Assembly: GCF_006265175.1 (NCBI RefSeq)
Contig: NZ_VDCQ01000038.1
Location: 26,249-90,248 of the forward strand
Length of the DNA stretch: 64,000 nt
Origin: Paenibacillus hemerocallicola
Lineage (GTDB): Bacteria > Bacillota > Bacilli > Paenibacillales > NBRC-103111
Direction: 5' to 3'
Each line of letters opens with the position of its first letter. The stretch's first letter is position 1. The notes beneath the pieces are model-generated. The model did no database searches and had not been told where the DNA came from. It worked only from the letters and a program-made list of their open reading frames with translations. A program made the translations under genes and the position numbers. This document shows positions 62,285 to 64,000 of this stretch, one piece after another.

Positions 62285-63940
62285 TAGCGCGCCTAGCAAA
62301 GCTAGGCATAACTTGTTGGTGAAAGTCCAACCGAGGTAGGGACCAAGCCGCCTCGTAGCTAGCAGGTATCTGGTGGTGAGAGCCTAAGGATGAAGCCCTG
62401 TGAAAAGCTCTACATTGGAGGCAAAACTGCAGGCCGTAACATAAAGTGAATCCTGCCGCATCGTCATATCGAACCCGAAAGGGACAAGAGGGAGCCGAGC
62501 TTTGTATTGAATGGCGAAGGCCACGGAACGCGTGAAGGACTTGGAGAAGCAGCACGGACGAACCCTCCGGTGTATGGGGATCGGCATGCAGACACAGTTA
62601 TGACTGGAACTAGGGAGACCCTACCTCGCACGACAGCGTCGTAAAGCGCGAACCTATAAGCCCGAAGGGTGAAATGGAGAGCGGCGGGAAGGGAGTCGGA
62701 GAGGGTGGAAGTACCTGTGAACCCAGGACAACACAACCTGGAGGAGGAAAGCACCCTTGCTTTGTTCACGGGTATCGATGGAGGTAAGAGCGAGTGAATG
62801 CAGTGAAATCTGCTAACTACACCCAAGTAAAAGTTCGAGAACTCCAAAGAACCCTCTACGTTGCGGCGAAGGCAAATGCCAAGCGCAGGTTTCATGCCTT
62901 GTACGACAAAGTGTACAGAACAGATGTCATGTGGGAAGCATGGAGACGGGTTAAGGCAATCGTGGCAGTGCCGGTATGGACGGAGTGACGATACACCACA
63001 TCGTTCAGGAGTTCGGGGAAGAGCAATTCGTGAGGGATACGCAGTAGCAGTTGCTGGAGAATACCTATCGTCCCAAGCCGGTGCGAAGGAAGGATATACC
63101 GAAGGGTGATGGGAAAACACGCCCGCTAGGAATACCCGTGATCCGGGATAGATTGGTACAAATGGCATCGAAAATTGTACTTGAATCGTTATTCGAAGCG
63201 GACTTCAAAGACTGCTCATTTGGTTTTCGACCGAAGCGAAGCGCAAAGCAGGCGATTGAGCGGATACATAAAACGGTAAACTACGGAAGGGTCTACTGGG
63301 CGGTGGATGTAGACATCATGGGGTATTTTAACAACATCCCGCATGACAAACTACTAAAGCTCGTGGAACAGCGCGTTAGTGACCGTAGAGTACTGAAGCT
63401 CATTCGCCTATGGCTGACGGCTGGTGTTATGGAGGATGGACAGTACCGTGACTGAAATCGGGAGCCCGCAAGGCGGAGTCATCTCGCCATTGCCTGCAAA
63501 CATGTACCTGAACTACCTAGATACTATATGGGAGAAGCAATTCTCTCACGTTGGCACATTGGTGCGATATGCAGATGATCTGGTCATTTTATGCAGACAA
63601 AAGACCCAGGCTCTTGAAGCCATTCAAGTACTCAAGAGAGTCTTCAAGAAACTGGAACTGACGAGGAATACGGAAAAGTCCAAGATAGTGAACCTGTGGC
63701 TGGATAAGGATGGATTCGACTTTCTGGGATTCCACCACCGGCGAATGCCCGGATTGTTTAAGGCAGGGAAATTCTATGACCTGCGTAGTTTTCCATCCAA
63801 GAAAGCGATGAAGAAGATGCGGGCAAAGGTGAAGGAAGTATCCGCCCCCCGCTCTGTGCTCTACTGATCGCCCAAACAAATGGTAGACAAGCTCAATCCC
63901 GTCATACAAGGATGGAGAAATTACTACGGCCAGCGTTGAC
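62285..63940 (+). mobile_element. Decayed group II intron, probably class C, inserted in a cassette site
   Basis: A non-coding leader of about 500 bases with typical intron wording (GGTGAAAGTCCAACCGAGG, AGCCTAAGGATGAAGCCCTG, GAACCCGAAAGGGACAAG) precedes a broken reverse transcriptase gene. The 3' end with domain V (GAGC...GUUC) was not found before the window ends. Class C introns are known to insert after hairpins and in integron attC sites. Confidence 0.75.
62794..63939 (+). pseudogene. Group II intron reverse transcriptase/maturase, several frameshifts
   Basis: Readable parts in order: VRELQRTLYVAAKANAKRRF, RPKPVRRKDIPKGDGKTRPL, LESLFEADFKDCSFGFRPKR, VDVDIMGYFNNIPHDKLLKL, GSPQGGVISPLPANMYLNY and the active-site RYADDLVILCRQ, ending with VDKLNPVIQGWRNYYGQR. 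Lesions: a frameshift near 62960, TAG at 63046, a frameshift near 63450 and a stop near 63865. The reading matches class C/ML-type maturases. It cannot make an active protein. Confidence 0.88.
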
Positions 63941-64000
63941 ACGGGCATAAGCAACAGGTTTTCGGACGGTCTGTCTGACGATAGCGTCTTGGTGTCGTTT

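Noticed and set aside
1..64000. tRNA or rRNA genes
   Set aside because: No cloverleaf with a conserved T-loop (GGTTCGAATCC type) or rRNA segment was recognised on either strand by eye; a tRNAscan run would settle it.

Overview
The window looks like a chromosome piece from a Paenibacillus-type Firmicute. The first 31.5 kb are GC-rich (visibly above 50 percent), carry a split glycine decarboxylase operon next to lipM as in Bacillales, Shine-Dalgarno sites of the AGGAGG type, and the surplus of AraC regulators, lipoprotein solute-binding proteins and glycoside-active enzymes usual for plant- or soil-living Paenibacillaceae. The species call is inference.

Host part (1-31.5 kb). A glycine cleavage operon (gcvT, gcvPA, gcvPB) is followed by lipM, whose product supplies the octanoyl group that becomes the lipoyl cofactor of this same system. 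Then comes a sugar-catabolic zone: a GH36-like alpha-galactosidase divergent from an AraC regulator, a GntR/solute-binding fusion regulator divergent from a solute-binding lipoprotein, a 2-hydroxyacid dehydrogenase, a Gfo/Idh/MocA oxidoreductase, a Tat-exported beta-helix protein, an SGNH hydrolase interrupted by one amber codon, a second AraC regulator, an Asp-box sialidase-like protein and a second orphan solute-binding lipoprotein. No ABC permease is present. Intergenic gaps hold a 17-bp tandem repeat, a 43-bp triple repeat, scattered short palindromic repeats and two inverted copies of a MITE of about 190 bp. The host part ends with D-alanine aminotransferase (dat) and the B12-dependent ribonucleotide reductase nrdJ, the latter preceded by two NrdR-like boxes.

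Tn7-like element (31,515-54,694). It starts 33 bp after the nrdJ stop codon with a TGTGAAATTCC end, and carries tnsA-tnsB-tnsC, two different tniQ/tnsD genes, an XRE regulator with a small partner, and a defence block (YobI-type membrane NTPase plus a Septu-like ATPase/HNH pair) at the right end. A second left end of the same type starts 4 bp after its right end and is followed by a tniQ fragment: two related elements stacked at one attachment site, the second one decayed.

The most unusual part lies inside these elements. A Xer/integrase-type tyrosine recombinase (33,038-33,880) is flanked by an array of eight units, nearly all single genes on the recombinase strand. They are separated by 60-90 bp sites made of two conserved boxes around a variable hairpin. 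The same arrangement (genes, site, hairpin, recombinase start) recurs in the second element, where only the first 20 or so residues of the recombinase survive. It resembles an integron, but the recombinase lacks the IntI-specific insertion and the boxes are not the canonical attC R boxes. I propose it as an integron-like cassette system carried by Tn7-like transposons. In both copies the recombinase Shine-Dalgarno is buried in a long hairpin with a compensatory base change, and a decayed group II intron sits inside another copy of the site near 62.28 kb.

Right part (54.7-64 kb): amidase-like and other gene remnants, an esterase, an XRE-cupin regulator, a CynX/NimT-type transporter, a universal stress protein, the recombinase remnant, an MFS efflux transporter and a serine hydrolase divergent from an Lrp regulator, and the broken group II intron reverse transcriptase.
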